Assembly (NCBI GenBank): GCA_963575745.1
Contig: CAUYUJ010001336.1
Location: 1,256,176 to 1,320,175 of the forward strand
Source of the DNA: Prorocentrum cordatum
Taxonomy: Eukaryota; Sar; Dinophyceae; Prorocentrales; Prorocentraceae
DNA length: 64,000 nucleotides
Direction: 5' to 3'
The notes under the pieces are model-generated. The model had not been told where the DNA came from. It was given only the letters and a program-made list of their open reading frames with translations, and searched no databases. Made by a program: the position numbers and the translations under genes. Within the stretch, counting starts at the first letter, position 1. Every line of letters begins with the position of its first letter. Shown here one piece after another: positions 63,926-64,000 of this stretch.

Positions 63926-64000
63926 GCTAGCCAGGCGCGCCCTGAGGGAGAGAAAAGCGCGGCCGCGATGCCCTGAGAGAGCGAGGCCTCAGGCGGCCTC

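Overview
The window reads as nuclear DNA of a dinoflagellate. The clearest sign is a complete copy of the dinoflagellate spliced-leader sequence at 20717-20738 (minus strand). It sits at the 5' end of a degenerate non-LTR retrotransposon, so it looks like a reverse-transcribed, trans-spliced mRNA end. Supporting signs are split genes whose reading frames close only with GT-, GC- and GA-AG introns, intronic inverted-repeat elements of introner type, long GGA/TCC, GTC and GA tracts, and the fact that every convincing coding feature lies on the minus strand. I cannot name the genus.

Layout. 1-7950: intergenic DNA with an 88-bp tandem array, inverted-repeat elements and triplet tracts. 8600-14662: a nearly intact non-LTR retrotransposon (LINE-1 here), whose 1,725-residue ORF has endonuclease, reverse transcriptase, RNase H and C-terminal Cys-rich parts. 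15042-20738: a second, frameshifted non-LTR element (LINE-2 here). 20740-28800: repeat-rich intergenic DNA. 28802-31372: gene 1, a predicted membrane protein with a Cys-rich ectodomain and introner-like introns. 31373-40519: mostly repeats, including several copies of a ~185-bp element and a 5' fragment of a LINE-1 relative. 40520-44876: gene 2, an unknown protein of about 1,070 aa in three exons. 48439-49086: gene 3, a small ORF with 35-aa repeats. 49528-53154: gene 4, a DNA cytosine-5 methyltransferase-like gene split by a 2-kb intron full of tandem repeats. 55883-56248: gene 5, a small orphan ORF. 57156-63069: gene 6, five exons closing as one 1,398-aa frame with a coiled coil, a transposase-like core (inferred) and a C-terminal PHD-like zinc finger.

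The genes do not form a pathway. What links them is mobile-DNA biology: two LINEs bordered by GGA/TCC tracts, inverted-repeat elements both between genes and inside introns, one foldback family present in introns of two unrelated genes (2 and 6), one introner-like family in gene 1 and between genes, and a methyltransferase gene flanked and interrupted by satellite-like arrays. No rRNA, tRNA or CRISPR was recognised. Exon borders come from frame continuity and splice-site consensus only; no database or transcript evidence was available.
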